Shown here: piece after piece, positions 21,420 to 30,825 of the stretch
Layout: each line of letters starts with the position of its first letter
How positions within the stretch are numbered: position 1 is the stretch's first letter
Source: Aliidiomarina sp.
GTDB taxonomy: Bacteria > Pseudomonadota > Gammaproteobacteria > Enterobacterales > Alteromonadaceae
Length of the DNA: 64,000 bases
Assembly: GCF_022565475.1 (NCBI RefSeq)
Contig: NZ_JAIUMR010000001.1
Location: forward strand, 351,600 to 415,599
Direction of reading: 5' to 3'
Notes under the pieces: model-generated
Seen by the model: only the letters and a program-made list of their open reading frames with translations
Told to the model about the DNA's origin: nothing
Database searches by the model: none
Translations under genes and position numbers: made by a program

Positions 21420-22070
21420 ATGATGAATACGCTGACGATTAAGCTGTGGGACGGCTTCATTCGTAGCTTTCACTGGTTGCTTGTCGTTGTTCTTGCAGGT
21501 CTTTGGTATACCGGCGGAGACATCGACTATATCGACTTGCATCATCAACTGGGTTTGGTGATGCTCGCCCTTCTCCTGACACGGATCATGTGGGGGATAG
21601 TCGGCAGCCAGTCAGCTCGGTTTAGCTATTTTATGCGCTCACCCATTGCAGTTTGGCAATATTTTAAAGCGCCATTCAAGCATGAATACGTCACCCATAA
21701 TCCGGCTGGCGCCTATATGGTGATCATCATGCTGGCATTGCTGCTCAGCCAAGCGATCAGCGGCCTGTTTACCGACGACGCCATTTTCTTTCGTGGACCG
21801 TTGGCCCATCTAGTCAGTAATGACATGGTACGGAGTTTGACCCGTTACCATAAACAGGCATTTGACTATATTTTGATCGCTATCGCACTCCATCTTGTGG
21901 CTATCTTCGTCTACACAGTGATGAAGAAACGACTTGTTGGACCGATGATTACCGGTCGCAAAGCTTATCCGGAAAACGCTCAAGTTAACCAACCCAAACA
22001 GCGTCATGGCGCGTTCGGTTTGGTGCTGCTAGGCATCAATATAACATGGATTTTCGGCTGGCTGAGTTAG
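21420..22070 (+). CDS. Cytochrome b561-family membrane protein
   Basis: Inner-membrane di-haem b-type cytochrome of the prokaryotic b561/Ni-hydrogenase type, 216 residues. Four main membrane helices are visible, near residues 13-30, 42-60, 95-115 and 150-172, with candidate haem-ligand histidines in SFHWLL, DLHHQLG, RYHKQAFDY and ALHLVA. It likely passes electrons from the quinone pool to the cytochrome c' encoded three bases upstream. A terminator follows at 22080. The pairing c'-b561 recurs in proteobacteria. Confidence 0.9.
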   Translation: MMNTLTIKLWDGFIRSFHWLLVVVLAGLWYTGGDIDYIDLHHQLGLVMLALLLTRIMWGIVGSQSARFSYFMRSPIAVWQYFKAPFKHEYVTHNPAGAYMVIIMLALLLSQAISGLFTDDAIFFRGPLAHLVSNDMVRSLTRYHKQAFDYILIAIALHLVAIFVYTVMKKRLVGPMITGRKAYPENAQVNQPKQRHGAFGLVLLGINITWIFGWLS

Positions 22071-22079
22071 CCGATGAAT

Positions 22080-22119
22080 GGCACTGAAAGTAATTGAACC
22101 GCTTGCTTTCAGTGCCTTT
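22080..22119 (+). terminator. Intrinsic terminator after the cytochrome pair
   Basis: GGCACTGAAAG at 22080-22090 pairs perfectly with CTTTCAGTGCC at 22106-22116, followed by only a short TTT. It sits ten bases after the cytochrome b561 stop codon. Confidence 0.6.
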
Positions 22120-22182
22120 GGTTGACTTTACCCGTCGGTCCATGGCAGTCTTAACACTGAATTTTCAATGCAAAAAGTTGCT

Positions 22183-22551
22183 ATGAAACGCATATTAATC
22201 GCAGACGATGACTTTATCAGTCTCGAAGTTCTAAAAGCGATGTTAAGTCGCTACCCCGTCGAAATCCTCACGGCGATGACAGGTGCGGATGCGCTCCAAC
22301 AAGCACTCGACCAACAGCCAGCGTTATTGATTTTAGACTATGAAATGCCTGACTTTACCGGAGCTGATCTTTGTATCAAGTTGCGGCAAAACGCAATGTT
22401 TGCAACGACACCGATCGTTGCCTTAACCAGTCATCAAAGTCCAAACGAACTGGAAGCATGCAGAAATGCTGGAATGAATCAAACGCTGCATAAACCAGTC
22501 GCTCCGGATGCCATCGAGCAGCTACTGCGTGGCCATCACATTATCACCTAG
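22183..22551 (+). CDS. Single-domain response regulator
   Basis: A lone receiver domain of about 122 residues without an output domain. Conserved residues are visible: the acidic pair in RILIADDDF, the phospho-Asp in LLILDYEMPDFTG, Thr in VALTSH, and Lys in LHKPVAPD. It may act in a phosphorelay or by binding a partner. The start could be the ATG at 22168 or that at 22183; neither has a strong ribosome site, and I prefer the latter because the domain begins there. It overlaps tyrA tail to tail by four bases. No kinase is adjacent. Confidence 0.85.
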   Translation: MKRILIADDDFISLEVLKAMLSRYPVEILTAMTGADALQQALDQQPALLILDYEMPDFTGADLCIKLRQNAMFATTPIVALTSHQSPNELEACRNAGMNQTLHKPVAPDAIEQLLRGHHIIT

Positions 22552-23672
22552 CCCGCTTTAACATCATCCGCATGCTGCAACATACTCGCTGACTCTTGTA
22601 AAAATTGTCTTGCATAAGGACCAAACCATTGGGCAACGTGCTGAAACTCGCGAACGAACGCGTCGCGTCCTTCAGTCTCAAGTAAGGTCAGTAAATCTTG
22701 GAATCGTTGTAAGTAACGGCGAATCATACGGTGCTGATCGCGATCAGAAAGAATGATATCTGCATATAACTCAGGGCTTTGCGCGAACAAACGTCCGACC
22801 ATCATGAGTTCCAAACGATAAATGGGTGAACTCAGCGCAAGAAGCTCATCAATTTCGACATCTTCATGAACGAGATGGTAACCATACACAAACGTCGACA
22901 AATGGCGCATTACCTGAATCACCGACATTGCCCGATCATGGCGTTCAGCGTCCAGTTCATGCAAGCGCACACCCCAAATTTCGAATTGGCGTAGCAGCCA
23001 CTGACAAGCCTGCGAATCGCGTCCTGGTGTCACCAATACGGTTTGCTTTGCAAACGTCGGTACGCCAGGCCCAAACATCGGGTGTAGACCTAAAACGGGA
23101 CCACTGTGTTGAGCGAGCATCGCGCTTAACGGTGTCACTTTCACACTGGTTAAATCAGCAAGAATACAATCGTCAGGTAAATTAGGTAAGTGACGAATAA
23201 CCTCTTCTGTTTGTGCCACTGGCACGCTGATTAACACGAGTTGTGCGTCTTTTACGGCGTCATGCAGAGCGTCTTGGTTATCACGATCAATCACGATCAC
23301 CGTATAACTCGATAATTCCAGCCAACGGACAAATAATGAGCCAAGTTGTCCCTTACCACCGACCACGACAACTGGCCGCAATGCTTCCCCAGTCCGTTGA
23401 AAACCTTGATTACGTTGCCTTAAATAAGACTCACGCATCGTCCGCCGCAAGACATCTTCGACCAGATCACCACTCAGACCTGCTTGTTCAGCTTGCTCCC
23501 GACGGGCGGAGATTAATGCAGCTTCACGTTCAGGTACATACAATGGCTGACCAAGCTCCTGCTTAACCTCACCTATTTTCCGCGATAATTCCATTCGCTC
23601 AGCTAATAGCTTTACCAACGCCGTGTCAGCTTGATCAATTTTATCGCGCAGTACCTGCAACCGTTCATCCAC
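22548..23672 (-). CDS. tyrA: Bifunctional chorismate mutase/prephenate dehydrogenase
   Basis: Makes 4-hydroxyphenylpyruvate for tyrosine from chorismate in two steps. Of 374 residues, about 1-90 are an AroQ-type chorismate mutase (LRDKIDQADTALVKLLAERM, then the Arg/Lys-rich helix YVPEREAALISARR). The rest is an NAD-dependent prephenate dehydrogenase with VVVVGGKGQLGSLFVRWL as the Rossmann loop and LGLHPMFGPG as the active-site histidine motif. The fused form is typical of gammaproteobacteria. There is no aroF-type DAHP synthase next to it. Confidence 0.95.
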   Translation of the reverse strand: MDERLQVLRDKIDQADTALVKLLAERMELSRKIGEVKQELGQPLYVPEREAALISARREQAEQAGLSGDLVEDVLRRTMRESYLRQRNQGFQRTGEALRPVVVVGGKGQLGSLFVRWLELSSYTVIVIDRDNQDALHDAVKDAQLVLISVPVAQTEEVIRHLPNLPDDCILADLTSVKVTPLSAMLAQHSGPVLGLHPMFGPGVPTFAKQTVLVTPGRDSQACQWLLRQFEIWGVRLHELDAERHDRAMSVIQVMRHLSTFVYGYHLVHEDVEIDELLALSSPIYRLELMMVGRLFAQSPELYADIILSDRDQHRMIRRYLQRFQDLLTLLETEGRDAFVREFQHVAQWFGPYARQFLQESASMLQHADDVKAG

Positions 23673-23759
23673 GTCAACACCTCAACTTCAATCTGAGTTA
23701 GAACTTTGAAGTTTGATAGTACCTAGCCGGCGCCATGGTCTCAATGAAAATCAGCCCTA

Positions 23760-23972
23760 TTACAAACGGCTAATTTGATCTTTTAGCTGATAGGACTGGT
23801 CGGTAACAATACTCTCTAGGGTTATAACCCGCTCTTTTAACTGCTGAATCTCAGCTCTCAAAGCATCAACGTCGGTAGCGCTAGCGCGGTGTTTATTTTT
23901 CATGTGTACTTCATACGCTGCAAAGGCTAGACCGCCAATAATCGCGATAGCCCCAATTTCGAATGGTCCCAT
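23760..23972 (-). CDS. Small PspB-like membrane protein with a coiled coil
   Basis: Seventy residues from the ATG at 23972, which has GAGGAGAAGG just upstream. One N-terminal membrane helix (about residues 4-20) is followed by a charged segment and a C-terminal coiled coil with LRAEIQQLKERVITLESIV. The order and the coil resemble phage-shock protein B, but no pspA or pspC gene is adjacent and the match is weak. No function can be given. A start at 24032 is possible but would add 20 residues in front of the ribosome site. Confidence 0.6.
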   Translation of the reverse strand: MGPFEIGAIAIIGGLAFAAYEVHMKNKHRASATDVDALRAEIQQLKERVITLESIVTDQSYQLKDQISRL

Positions 23973-24322
23973 TGAATCCTTCTCCTCGTTTATAATTAGA
24001 ATGCCATTAAAATTATGCAATGTTAATGCCAATCATGTAAGACACTGATTTATTGTTAGTTGTGACCTTTACGCCATTCAATGAATGGCATATTTAACAA
24101 TATAGTCGCCTAAGCTGCCATTTTGTAGCGCTAGAGTTCGAGTATGAAGCAGTCATTCGGTAGCTGCACGCGATTTCGCATGCGTTGATATCGAGGTCAA
24201 AGTATCGTCAAAGGAACTGGCACGCCTCAACGCCGTGCTTCCTACGCGCCAAACACAAAAAAAAAGGGTTCCAATGAAGGAACCCTTTTTTAGCTCGTAG
24301 CGAGGTGCGCGGTAAGCGTTGC
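23973..24322. other. Intergenic region left of rplS
   Basis: About 350 bases lie between the small membrane-protein gene and the end of rplS. The right part holds the rplS terminator (24257-24293). The rest is AT-rich with no credible open frame or RNA gene that I can see. Confidence 0.5.
24257..24293 (-). terminator. Intrinsic terminator of the rpsP-rimM-trmD-rplS operon
   Basis: GGGTTCC and GGAACCC form a seven-base stem flanked by A-rich and T-rich runs on both sides, so it can act in either direction. It lies 30 bases past the rplS stop. Confidence 0.85.
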
Positions 24323-24682
24323 TTAGCCGAGCTTCTCTTTGATACGTGCAGATTTACCACTACGCTCACGTAGATAGTAAAGTTTCGCGCGACGAACCGC
24401 ACCACGACGCTTCACAGTAATACCAGCGATCAGTGGGCTGTGAGTCTGGAACGTACGCTCAACACCTTCACCATTCGAGATTTTACGAACAGTAAATGCG
24501 CTGTGAAGTCCACGGTTACGCTTACGAATTACAACGCCTTCAAAGGCCTGCACACGCTCACGCTCACCTTCTTTAACCTTAACATTGATGATAACAGTGT
24601 CACCCGGTGCAAATGCCGGGAGATCTTGCTTCAGCTGCTCGTCTTCAAGCTGCTTCAAGATGTTTTTATTAACTTTAGCCAT
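24323..24682 (-). CDS. rplS: 50S ribosomal protein L19
   Basis: Large-subunit protein at the interface with the 30S subunit. The 119 residues carry standard L19 motifs: [42 protein letters not shown] and [16 protein letters not shown]. It is the last gene of the rpsP-rimM-trmD-rplS operon, 31 bases after trmD, and is followed by a strong terminator. Confidence 0.98.
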   Translation of the reverse strand: MAKVNKNILKQLEDEQLKQDLPAFAPGDTVIINVKVKEGERERVQAFEGVVIRKRNRGLHSAFTVRKISNGEGVERTFQTHSPLIAGITVKRRGAVRRAKLYYLRERSGKSARIKEKLG

Positions 24683-24713
24683 GATTTTCTCCGCCTAGAA
24701 TATACTACCCAAG

Positions 24714-25478
24714 CTACTGCTTTTGTTGAGCGATGTACGCAGCCAACAAACTTTGTTGCTCGTCAGTCAGAGCTAGGTTGTCAAGTAATTCAGGTCGCCG
24801 TTGCCAGGTTCGCCCTAGAGCTTGCTGTAACCGCCACCGCCTAATTTCTTCGTGATTTCCACTCAGTAACACTGGTGGAACTTGCTTGCCGTCCAAGATT
24901 TCTGGCCGAGTGTAATGGGGACAATCCAATAATCCATTCGCGAAAGAGTCTTCCACGGCTGAATCTTGATGACCCAATACTCCGGGAACTTCACGAGCGA
25001 GCGTATCAATCATGACCATGGCTGGGAGTTCACCGCCGCTGAGAACAAAGTCCCCAATCGACCACTCTTCATCAATGTCAGACTCAATGACTCGTTCGTC
25101 AATTCCTTCGTAACGACCCGCAACCAATACCAAAGCCGAATGCTGTGCCAGTTCGCGAACACCGTGTTGATCCAATTTGCGACCTTGCGGCGACAAATAA
25201 ATCACTTTCGGTTCCTGACCTGACTGTTGCTGGATACCCGCTTTCGCATCGCGGATTGCCGCGCGCAAAGGAGCAACCATCATCAACATTCCTGGACCTC
25301 CGCCATAAGGACGGTCATCCACCGTGCGATGTCGGTCGGTGGCATAATCGCGAGGGTTCCAAAGCTGAACGAATAATCGTTCATCCTTGACCGCCCGGCG
25401 CGTTACGCCATACTCGGTAATCGCTGTGAACATTTCCGGAAATAGGGTCACAACCCCAACGTGCAATTGTTCAGCCAT
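24714..25478 (-). CDS. trmD: tRNA (guanine-37-N1)-methyltransferase TrmD
   Basis: Methylates G37 next to the anticodon to prevent frameshifting. It is a SPOUT-fold enzyme of 254 residues with [65 protein letters not shown] and the C-terminal PHYTRPEI. Its start overlaps the stop of rimM by one base, in the conserved operon order. Confidence 0.97.
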   Translation of the reverse strand: MAEQLHVGVVTLFPEMFTAITEYGVTRRAVKDERLFVQLWNPRDYATDRHRTVDDRPYGGGPGMLMMVAPLRAAIRDAKAGIQQQSGQEPKVIYLSPQGRKLDQHGVRELAQHSALVLVAGRYEGIDERVIESDIDEEWSIGDFVLSGGELPAMVMIDTLAREVPGVLGHQDSAVEDSFANGLLDCPHYTRPEILDGKQVPPVLLSGNHEEIRRWRLQQALGRTWQRRPELLDNLALTDEQQSLLAAYIAQQKQ

Positions 25479-26020
25479 TAGAAATCAGCTGGCCAATCTA
25501 CCGTTATCCGGCCTGCTTCCTCATCAACTGACACAATATATTGTGACTGAATAAAAGGAATCAGACGTTCGCGTTTACCAAACGCATCGTTACTATTTGC
25601 TTTCACCACCAACACATCGTTCGCTACGGTTGAAAGCAAGTGACTGACTTTCCCCATGTTGTAATTCTCAGAATTAACAACATCGAGGCCAACCAAGTCA
25701 CGCCAGTAAAATTCATCTTCAGGCAGTTCCGGTAACTCTGTTGCCGGAACTGCGATATCAAGTCCGGTCAGCTGCTGTGCAGCATCACGATCTTCAATAT
25801 CAGCAAGCTTGGCGACAAGATCTTTATTATGCCAGCGCCATTGGCTGACTTCGATCTCACGCCATTGTCCGTTACGGCCAATCAGCCACGGACGATAGTC
25901 AAAAATGCCTTCTTGCTCATCGGTAAATGCATTAATTCGAACCCAGCCTTTGATCCCGTATACGGCTCCAATGTTACCTAATACGACAGCTTCAGCATTT
26001 TTATGGGCGTCTTTTTGCAT
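25478..26020 (-). CDS. rimM: Ribosome maturation factor RimM
   Basis: Assists assembly of the 30S head, binding S19. The 180 residues have the N-terminal RimM beta-barrel ([23 protein letters not shown]) and the C-terminal PRC-type barrel ([12 protein letters not shown] through RERLIPFI and ITVDWPADF). It stands second in the rpsP operon and overlaps trmD. Confidence 0.96.
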   Translation of the reverse strand: MQKDAHKNAEAVVLGNIGAVYGIKGWVRINAFTDEQEGIFDYRPWLIGRNGQWREIEVSQWRWHNKDLVAKLADIEDRDAAQQLTGLDIAVPATELPELPEDEFYWRDLVGLDVVNSENYNMGKVSHLLSTVANDVLVVKANSNDAFGKRERLIPFIQSQYIVSVDEEAGRITVDWPADF

Positions 26021-26068
26021 ACGTTAAGCTTCTTCCAAATTTGACTTAGTACTTTTTAACCGGGTTAA

Positions 26069-26317
26069 TTAAGCTGCTTTACGCGCGTCTTTAATTAACT
26101 TAGCTACGCGGTCAGACACTTGCGCGCCTTGGCCGACCCAGTGTTCAATCCGATCCAGATCGATACGAACTTTCTCTTCTTGACCACGAGCTACCGGGTT
26201 AAAGAAACCGACATTTTCGATGAAACGACCATCACGGGCGTTCCGGCTGTCGGTAACTACCATTTGGTAGAATGGACGCTTCTTAGCGCCACCCCGTTGT
26301 AAACGAATGGTTACCAT
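26069..26317 (-). CDS. rpsP: 30S ribosomal protein S16
   Basis: Small-subunit assembly protein of 82 residues, with [18 protein letters not shown] and [21 protein letters not shown]. The ATG at 26317 has AGGA upstream and gives the family start; an open frame running further to 26392 merely crosses the 5' untranslated hairpin. It is the first gene of the operon with rimM, trmD and rplS. A good promoter lies at 26394-26421. Confidence 0.97.
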   Translation of the reverse strand: MVTIRLQRGGAKKRPFYQMVVTDSRNARDGRFIENVGFFNPVARGQEEKVRIDLDRIEHWVGQGAQVSDRVAKLIKDARKAA

Positions 26318-26361
26318 TACCGTTATCCTATGTTTTTCAATGTTTTCAAAGGTTAAAGAAC

Positions 26362-26386
26362 CCCTTCCGACGGACAGCCGGAAGGG
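26362..26386 (-). promoter_or_regulatory. Hairpin between ffh and rpsP, at the 5' end of the rpsP leader
   Basis: CCCTTCCG at 26362-26369 pairs with CGGAAGGG at 26379-26386. On the minus strand the hairpin is followed by only scattered T, so it could end ffh transcripts weakly. It also falls at the predicted first bases of the rpsP mRNA, where it would form a 5'-terminal stem-loop. Confidence 0.5.
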
Positions 26387-26393
26387 TCGCAAT

Positions 26394-26421
26394 ATTCTAC
26401 GGAATTTATCTGCAAATGCAA
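26394..26421 (-). promoter_or_regulatory. Predicted promoter of the rpsP operon
   Basis: On the minus strand TTGCAT (26416-26421) and TAGAAT (26394-26399) are spaced 16 bases apart, close to sigma-70 consensus. It lies between ffh and rpsP and points at rpsP. Confidence 0.6.
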
Positions 26422-26437
26422 GTAATATCGGGGTTTG

Positions 26438-27802
26438 TTAGCGCCCGGGGAACATTCCAGGGGGCATTTTGCCGCCCAGTTGCCGCATCATCTTGGCCAT
26501 TCCACCACCTTTCATTTTTTTCATCATCTTTTGCATTTGACTAAATTGCTTGAGTAACTTGTTCACGTCTTGAACCTGAACACCTGACCCAGCGGCAATT
26601 CGGCGCTTGCGAGAGCCCTTGATGATATCCGGATGCTCGCGCTCCTGAGGTGTCATTGAGCTGATAATCGCTTCCATTCGAATGGTAACTTTATCATCCA
26701 TTTGGCCTTGCAGCTTGCCGGCCATTTGTCCCATTCCTGGTAATTTATCCATGAGCCCCATCATACCGCCCATGCTTTTCATTTGCTGCAATTGCTCGCG
26801 GAAGTCTTCTAAACTGAATTTACCGCTGGTCATGACCTTCTTCGCGACCTTTTCGGCTTTAGCCCGGTCGACCTTCGACTCCACTTGCTCGATCAGCGAC
26901 AACACATCGCCCATACCAAGAATGCGCGAGGCAATGCGATCAGGGTGGAACGGCTCGAGTGCATCATTTTTCTCACCGACACCCAAAAACTTGATCGGCT
27001 TGCCGGTGATGTGACGAATAGAAAGCGCCGCACCGCCACGTGCATCACCATCCACCTTCGTCAAGATAACACCGGTCAGCGGCAAGGCTTCATTAAATGC
27101 TTTCGCGGTATTTGCAGCGTCTTGACCAGTCATCGCGTCAACCACAAAGAGGGTCTCGATCGGTTTAATCGCCTCATGCAACGCTTTAATTTCTTCCATC
27201 ATGGCGGTATCAATCGCCAACCGACCGGCTGTATCGACCAGCACCACATCAAGAAATTTTCTGCGCGCGTGGTCAATTGCCGCATTCGCGATATCAATTG
27301 GCTTTTGCTCGATGTTCGATGGAAAGAATTCAACATCAACATCGGCCGCTAACCGCTCGAGCTGGGCAATTGCCGCCGGACGATAAACGTCCGCACTAAC
27401 CACAAGAACTTTTTTCTTCTGCTTTTCTTTCAGGAAGCGCGCGAGTTTGCCTACACTTGTGGTTTTACCCGCACCTTGCAAACCGGCCATCATCATGACA
27501 GCTGGCGGCTGAGTGGCTAGATTCAGCGGTGCATTGGCTTCGCCCATGGCCGCTTCAAGTTCAGTCCGAACGATTTTGACAAACACTTGCCCTGGATTGA
27601 GATTTTTATTGACCTCAGTGCCCAATGCCCGCTCTTTGACTTTAGCAATAAAGTCTTTGACTACGGGTAAGGCGACATCCGCCTCGAGCAAAGCCATACG
27701 TACTTCACGTAAGGTGTCTTTAATATTGTCTTCGGTTAACCGCCCACGCCCGCTAATATTGCGCAGACTCTGGGATAATCGTTCGCTCAGGTTTTCAAAC
27801 AT
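26438..27802 (-). CDS. ffh: Signal recognition particle protein Ffh
   Basis: SRP54-type GTPase that, with 4.5S RNA, targets membrane proteins to FtsY and the translocon. Of 454 residues, an N domain (about 1-85) is followed by the G domain with GLQGAGKTTSVGKLA, VVSADVYRPAAIAQL, DTAGRLAID and TKVDGDARGGAAL. The methionine-rich M domain runs from about 325 to the end (KMMKKMKGGGMAKMMRQLGGKMPPGMF). The gene lies upstream of the rpsP operon and is divergent from ypjD, the usual gammaproteobacterial arrangement. Confidence 0.97.
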   Translation of the reverse strand: MFENLSERLSQSLRNISGRGRLTEDNIKDTLREVRMALLEADVALPVVKDFIAKVKERALGTEVNKNLNPGQVFVKIVRTELEAAMGEANAPLNLATQPPAVMMMAGLQGAGKTTSVGKLARFLKEKQKKKVLVVSADVYRPAAIAQLERLAADVDVEFFPSNIEQKPIDIANAAIDHARRKFLDVVLVDTAGRLAIDTAMMEEIKALHEAIKPIETLFVVDAMTGQDAANTAKAFNEALPLTGVILTKVDGDARGGAALSIRHITGKPIKFLGVGEKNDALEPFHPDRIASRILGMGDVLSLIEQVESKVDRAKAEKVAKKVMTSGKFSLEDFREQLQQMKSMGGMMGLMDKLPGMGQMAGKLQGQMDDKVTIRMEAIISSMTPQEREHPDIIKGSRKRRIAAGSGVQVQDVNKLLKQFSQMQKMMKKMKGGGMAKMMRQLGGKMPPGMFPGR

Positions 27803-27932
27803 ACTCTCTTCCTGTCAGCTCAGTTTCAGGTATTATACGGAATGAGGTTGGGTTTGGCGATGCACACGCTTATACTCTTCCTAGAAAGTGAATAAATTCA
27901 TTTAACTCAGATTCCTAAGGAAAGCGGTAATC

Positions 27933-28724
27933 ATGCATACAACGTTGGCCAGTATCAGCATTCTTGCCTATGTGATCAGTGCGTTTATTCTCAGTGCGCG
28001 CCTCGGCGCACCGCATCGTATGCGCCGCCGTGCTTTGATTTTCAGTATCATCGCACTTGCTACTCACGCATTCGCCTTATTTGGCGTCTTTACCGAAACC
28101 TCTTGGGTCAAAATTAATCTATTCATTTCGCTCGCCATCATTACCTTGATTTTAAGTTTTCTCAACTCGGTTCGTGGTGACCACCCGGCGAGCCTGCTCA
28201 TTCGCCCCGCTATTTATGGATTAGCAGCGCTGAGCCTGGTACTGGTACTTATTATTCCCGCAGAAGTTGGGCGACCTATCCATATGAGTCCAATCTTTGC
28301 TTTGCATATGAGTCTGGCCTTAATTGCATCTGCATTATTAACCCTAGCTACCTTTTATGGGGTTCAACTTTTATATGTCAACCGACTGCTCAAACAAAAA
28401 AGCGCGAAAGCGGTTTCCGAACGGATGCCACCATTGCTGTCGATTGAACAATATTTTTTCCGTTTATTAACAACCGGAACTATCGTTCTCTTGATTGCGG
28501 TCACCGTCGGCTTTATTTACATGGACGACCTATTTGCTCGTGGGCAGTTGCACAAGACTATTTTTTCATTGGCAGCGCTGATTGCGTTTGGAAGTGTACT
28601 TACGATTCACTATTGGCGTGGGTTACGTGGTCGAATTGCCGTCTATTATACGCTGTTGGCAAGCAGCCTGCTGATTATTGGTTACTTTGGCAGCCGCTTT
28701 GTCCGCGACATCCTGCTCACCTGA
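27933..28724 (+). CDS. ypjD: Inner membrane protein YpjD (CcsA/cytochrome c assembly-like)
   Basis: A 263-residue polytopic membrane protein with about eight hydrophobic helices, from residue 5 to the C terminus, of the family whose fold matches CcsA/CcmC cytochrome c assembly proteins. Its own function is unproven. AAGGAAAG lies before the ATG. The arrangement ffh, divergent ypjD, then a CorC-type gene is conserved in gammaproteobacteria and supports the call. Confidence 0.88.
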   Translation: MHTTLASISILAYVISAFILSARLGAPHRMRRRALIFSIIALATHAFALFGVFTETSWVKINLFISLAIITLILSFLNSVRGDHPASLLIRPAIYGLAALSLVLVLIIPAEVGRPIHMSPIFALHMSLALIASALLTLATFYGVQLLYVNRLLKQKSAKAVSERMPPLLSIEQYFFRLLTTGTIVLLIAVTVGFIYMDDLFARGQLHKTIFSLAALIAFGSVLTIHYWRGLRGRIAVYYTLLASSLLIIGYFGSRFVRDILLT

Positions 28725-28808
28725 GCAAAGCTTCGTTTTAAAAAGCACTTGACTTGCCTACGGACGCCCCTACATTAAGACCATAGACATCATTAACAGG
28801 AAACCAAC

Positions 28809-30086
28809 TTGGACGACATATCTACCGGTACGTTATTTCTTGCTCTCGCGGTTCTCATTCTGATTTCTGGGTATTTCTCCGGATCTGAAACCGGCATGAT
28901 GACGGTTAACCGTTACAAACTTCGTCATTTAGCACAAAGCGGCAATAAGTCCGCACGTCGAGTCACGCGTTTACTCGACCGGCCAGATCGCCTAATTGGT
29001 CTTATTCTAATTGGCAACAACTTGGTCAATATCGCTGCATCGGCCATCGCCACCATTATTGGCATGCGACTTTACGGCGACTACGGTATTGCGATTGCCA
29101 CCGTTGTGCTGACCCTGATTATTCTTATTTTTGCTGAAGTCACGCCAAAAACAATCGCGGCCCTACATCCTGAGCGCGTTGCCTACCCGAGCTCGATGTT
29201 ACTTTCACCCTTGATGCGAATTTTCTATCCGCTCGTCGCCGCCGTAAATTTTATCACCAACAATATGATGCGACTCATGGGCATTAACCCCAATGCTGCT
29301 GGCAAAGACACGCTGAGTGCAGAAGAGTTAAGAACGATTGTTCATGAAGCAGGCTCACTGATTCCCTCACGACATCAAGAAATGCTGCTGAGTATCCTTG
29401 ATTTAGAGAAAGTCACAGTCGATGACATCATGATACCGCGCAATGAAATTACCGCGATCGACATCAATGACGAATTAACCAGTATTATTCGCCAGCTCAA
29501 TAATATGCCGCATACCTTGGTGCTCCTTTATCGCGGAGAAATCGATGATGCAATTGGCTTCCTTCATGCTCGCGACATGTTGCGCCTGCTCACACGCACC
29601 CACGAACCGGACAAAGCATCCATTGTTCGTGGGGCGCGCGACATCTACTTCATCCCCGAAGGCACGCCACTGTCAGTCCAGCTAGTCAAATTTCAGCATA
29701 ACAAAGAGCGGATTGGTTTAGTGGTCGACGAATACGGTGATATTCAAGGGATGGTGACCTTGGAAGACTTGCTCGAGGAAATTGTTGGGGACTTTACCAC
29801 GTCGATAACCGGACAAGCGCAAGAACCAGTGCATCGACAAGCAGATGGAACCTACTTGGTTGAAGGAACGATGAACTTACGCGACCTTAACAAAGAGCTG
29901 AAGGTGAATCTTCCGACCGACGGACCCAAAACCTTAAATGGTCTCATCGTTGAAGAGTTCGGCGATATTCCTGAACATCCTATGTGCCTCAAAATCGCTG
30001 GGTATATTATTGAAATACTCGCGGTGACGGATAACCGGGTAGAACAAGTTCGTATTCAACCTAAACGGAAACGGAAAGCACGTTAA
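28809..30086 (+). CDS. HlyC/CorC-family transporter (YfjD-like CNNM/DUF21 protein)
   Basis: Membrane protein of the CNNM/CorC family, linked to Mg2+ or Co2+ handling. The 425 residues show a DUF21 membrane domain (about 1-180, with GYFSGSETGMMTVNRYK), paired CBS domains (about 200-330, with DIMIPRNEI and GLVVDEYGDIQGMVTLEDLLEEIVGD) and a C-terminal CorC_HlyC domain with RDLNKELKVNLP and LNGLIVEEFGDIP. The start is a TTG at 28809 with AGGA eight bases upstream; no nearby ATG would keep the first membrane helix. It ends at a bidirectional terminator. Confidence 0.92.
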   Translation: MDDISTGTLFLALAVLILISGYFSGSETGMMTVNRYKLRHLAQSGNKSARRVTRLLDRPDRLIGLILIGNNLVNIAASAIATIIGMRLYGDYGIAIATVVLTLIILIFAEVTPKTIAALHPERVAYPSSMLLSPLMRIFYPLVAAVNFITNNMMRLMGINPNAAGKDTLSAEELRTIVHEAGSLIPSRHQEMLLSILDLEKVTVDDIMIPRNEITAIDINDELTSIIRQLNNMPHTLVLLYRGEIDDAIGFLHARDMLRLLTRTHEPDKASIVRGARDIYFIPEGTPLSVQLVKFQHNKERIGLVVDEYGDIQGMVTLEDLLEEIVGDFTTSITGQAQEPVHRQADGTYLVEGTMNLRDLNKELKVNLPTDGPKTLNGLIVEEFGDIPEHPMCLKIAGYIIEILAVTDNRVEQVRIQPKRKRKAR

Positions 30087-30087
30087 A

Positions 30088-30120
30088 CAAAGAGGCCGCT
30101 CAGTGAGCGGCCTCTTTGTT
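30088..30120 (+). terminator. Bidirectional terminator between the CorC-type gene and the lipoprotein gene
   Basis: A perfect stem (AAAGAGGCCGCTCA with TGAGCGGCCTCTTT, loop of G and neighbours) lies between two convergent genes, with T-rich sequence on either side. It serves the plus-strand CorC-type gene and the minus-strand lipoprotein gene. Confidence 0.85.
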
Positions 30121-30123
30121 CGA

Positions 30124-30801
30124 TTAACTGAACAAGCGTCGGAACCAACCTCGATTGAGCTTTGCTTCACATTGATTCAGCTGTTGCGCATAACGACTAG
30201 CGCGTGTGTCGACGTTGCGTGACACTTGAATAAGCCATTGTTTTTGCAAAAAGGTTTGCCGCTGATACCCACCCCAACCTTCGTGATAATTGAGATACTG
30301 GGCGTACGCGTCCCATTTCGAAACTCCGTTAATCCGGTACGTCTTATCCATGTACCAACCGATGAAATCAATCGCGTCGGCAAAGTTATCGCGGCGGGCA
30401 CGACGATTTCCGGTTTCACGAATATAATCATCCCAGGTGCCTGTTTTCGCTTGCGCATAACCATAAGCATCACTCGCTCGTTTCCAAGGAATAAAACCTA
30501 GAATATACCGCCGCGGTGGTGCTGCATTGTGCCGAAACGAACTTTCTTGGTACATGATCGCCATGGGTACGTGAATAGGTGCGTCCCATTCTTTCTTCAT
30601 CGCGTTGGCCGCGCGCCACCAGTCCCGGCGTTCCTCGAAGATATTACAGATGTTTTCCGCATCACGCGGTGGTGAGGTACTACAACCAGAAATAAAAAGC
30701 ACTGATAAAACAGAAAGTAACCAGATCTTGTGGTTTTTATTTGAACACCTTCGGAACTTCTTACGTAATAAAGGCTCAGAGTTTATGTGTAGAGTTTTCA
30801 T
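30124..30801 (-). CDS. Lipoprotein with lytic transglycosylase-like (SLT) domain
   Basis: A 225-residue lipoprotein: a basic n-region of about 27 residues, a hydrophobic stretch and a lipobox ending FISGCS, with Cys at about 40. The mature part contains MAIMYQESSFRHNA, where the Glu corresponds to the catalytic acid of family-1 lysozyme-like transglycosylases, then AYGYAQAKTGTWDDY, in place of the usual GLMQ motif, and NYHEGWGGY. It likely cleaves peptidoglycan at the outer membrane. The ATG at 30801 follows GGGGA. It lies 35 bases after gshA, and no terminator separates them on this strand, so read-through from gshA is likely. Confidence 0.83.
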   Translation of the reverse strand: MKTLHINSEPLLRKKFRRCSNKNHKIWLLSVLSVLFISGCSTSPPRDAENICNIFEERRDWWRAANAMKKEWDAPIHVPMAIMYQESSFRHNAAPPRRYILGFIPWKRASDAYGYAQAKTGTWDDYIRETGNRRARRDNFADAIDFIGWYMDKTYRINGVSKWDAYAQYLNYHEGWGGYQRQTFLQKQWLIQVSRNVDTRASRYAQQLNQCEAKLNRGWFRRLFS

Positions 30802-30825
30802 GTTTTATCCCCTGGATTTAAGATT

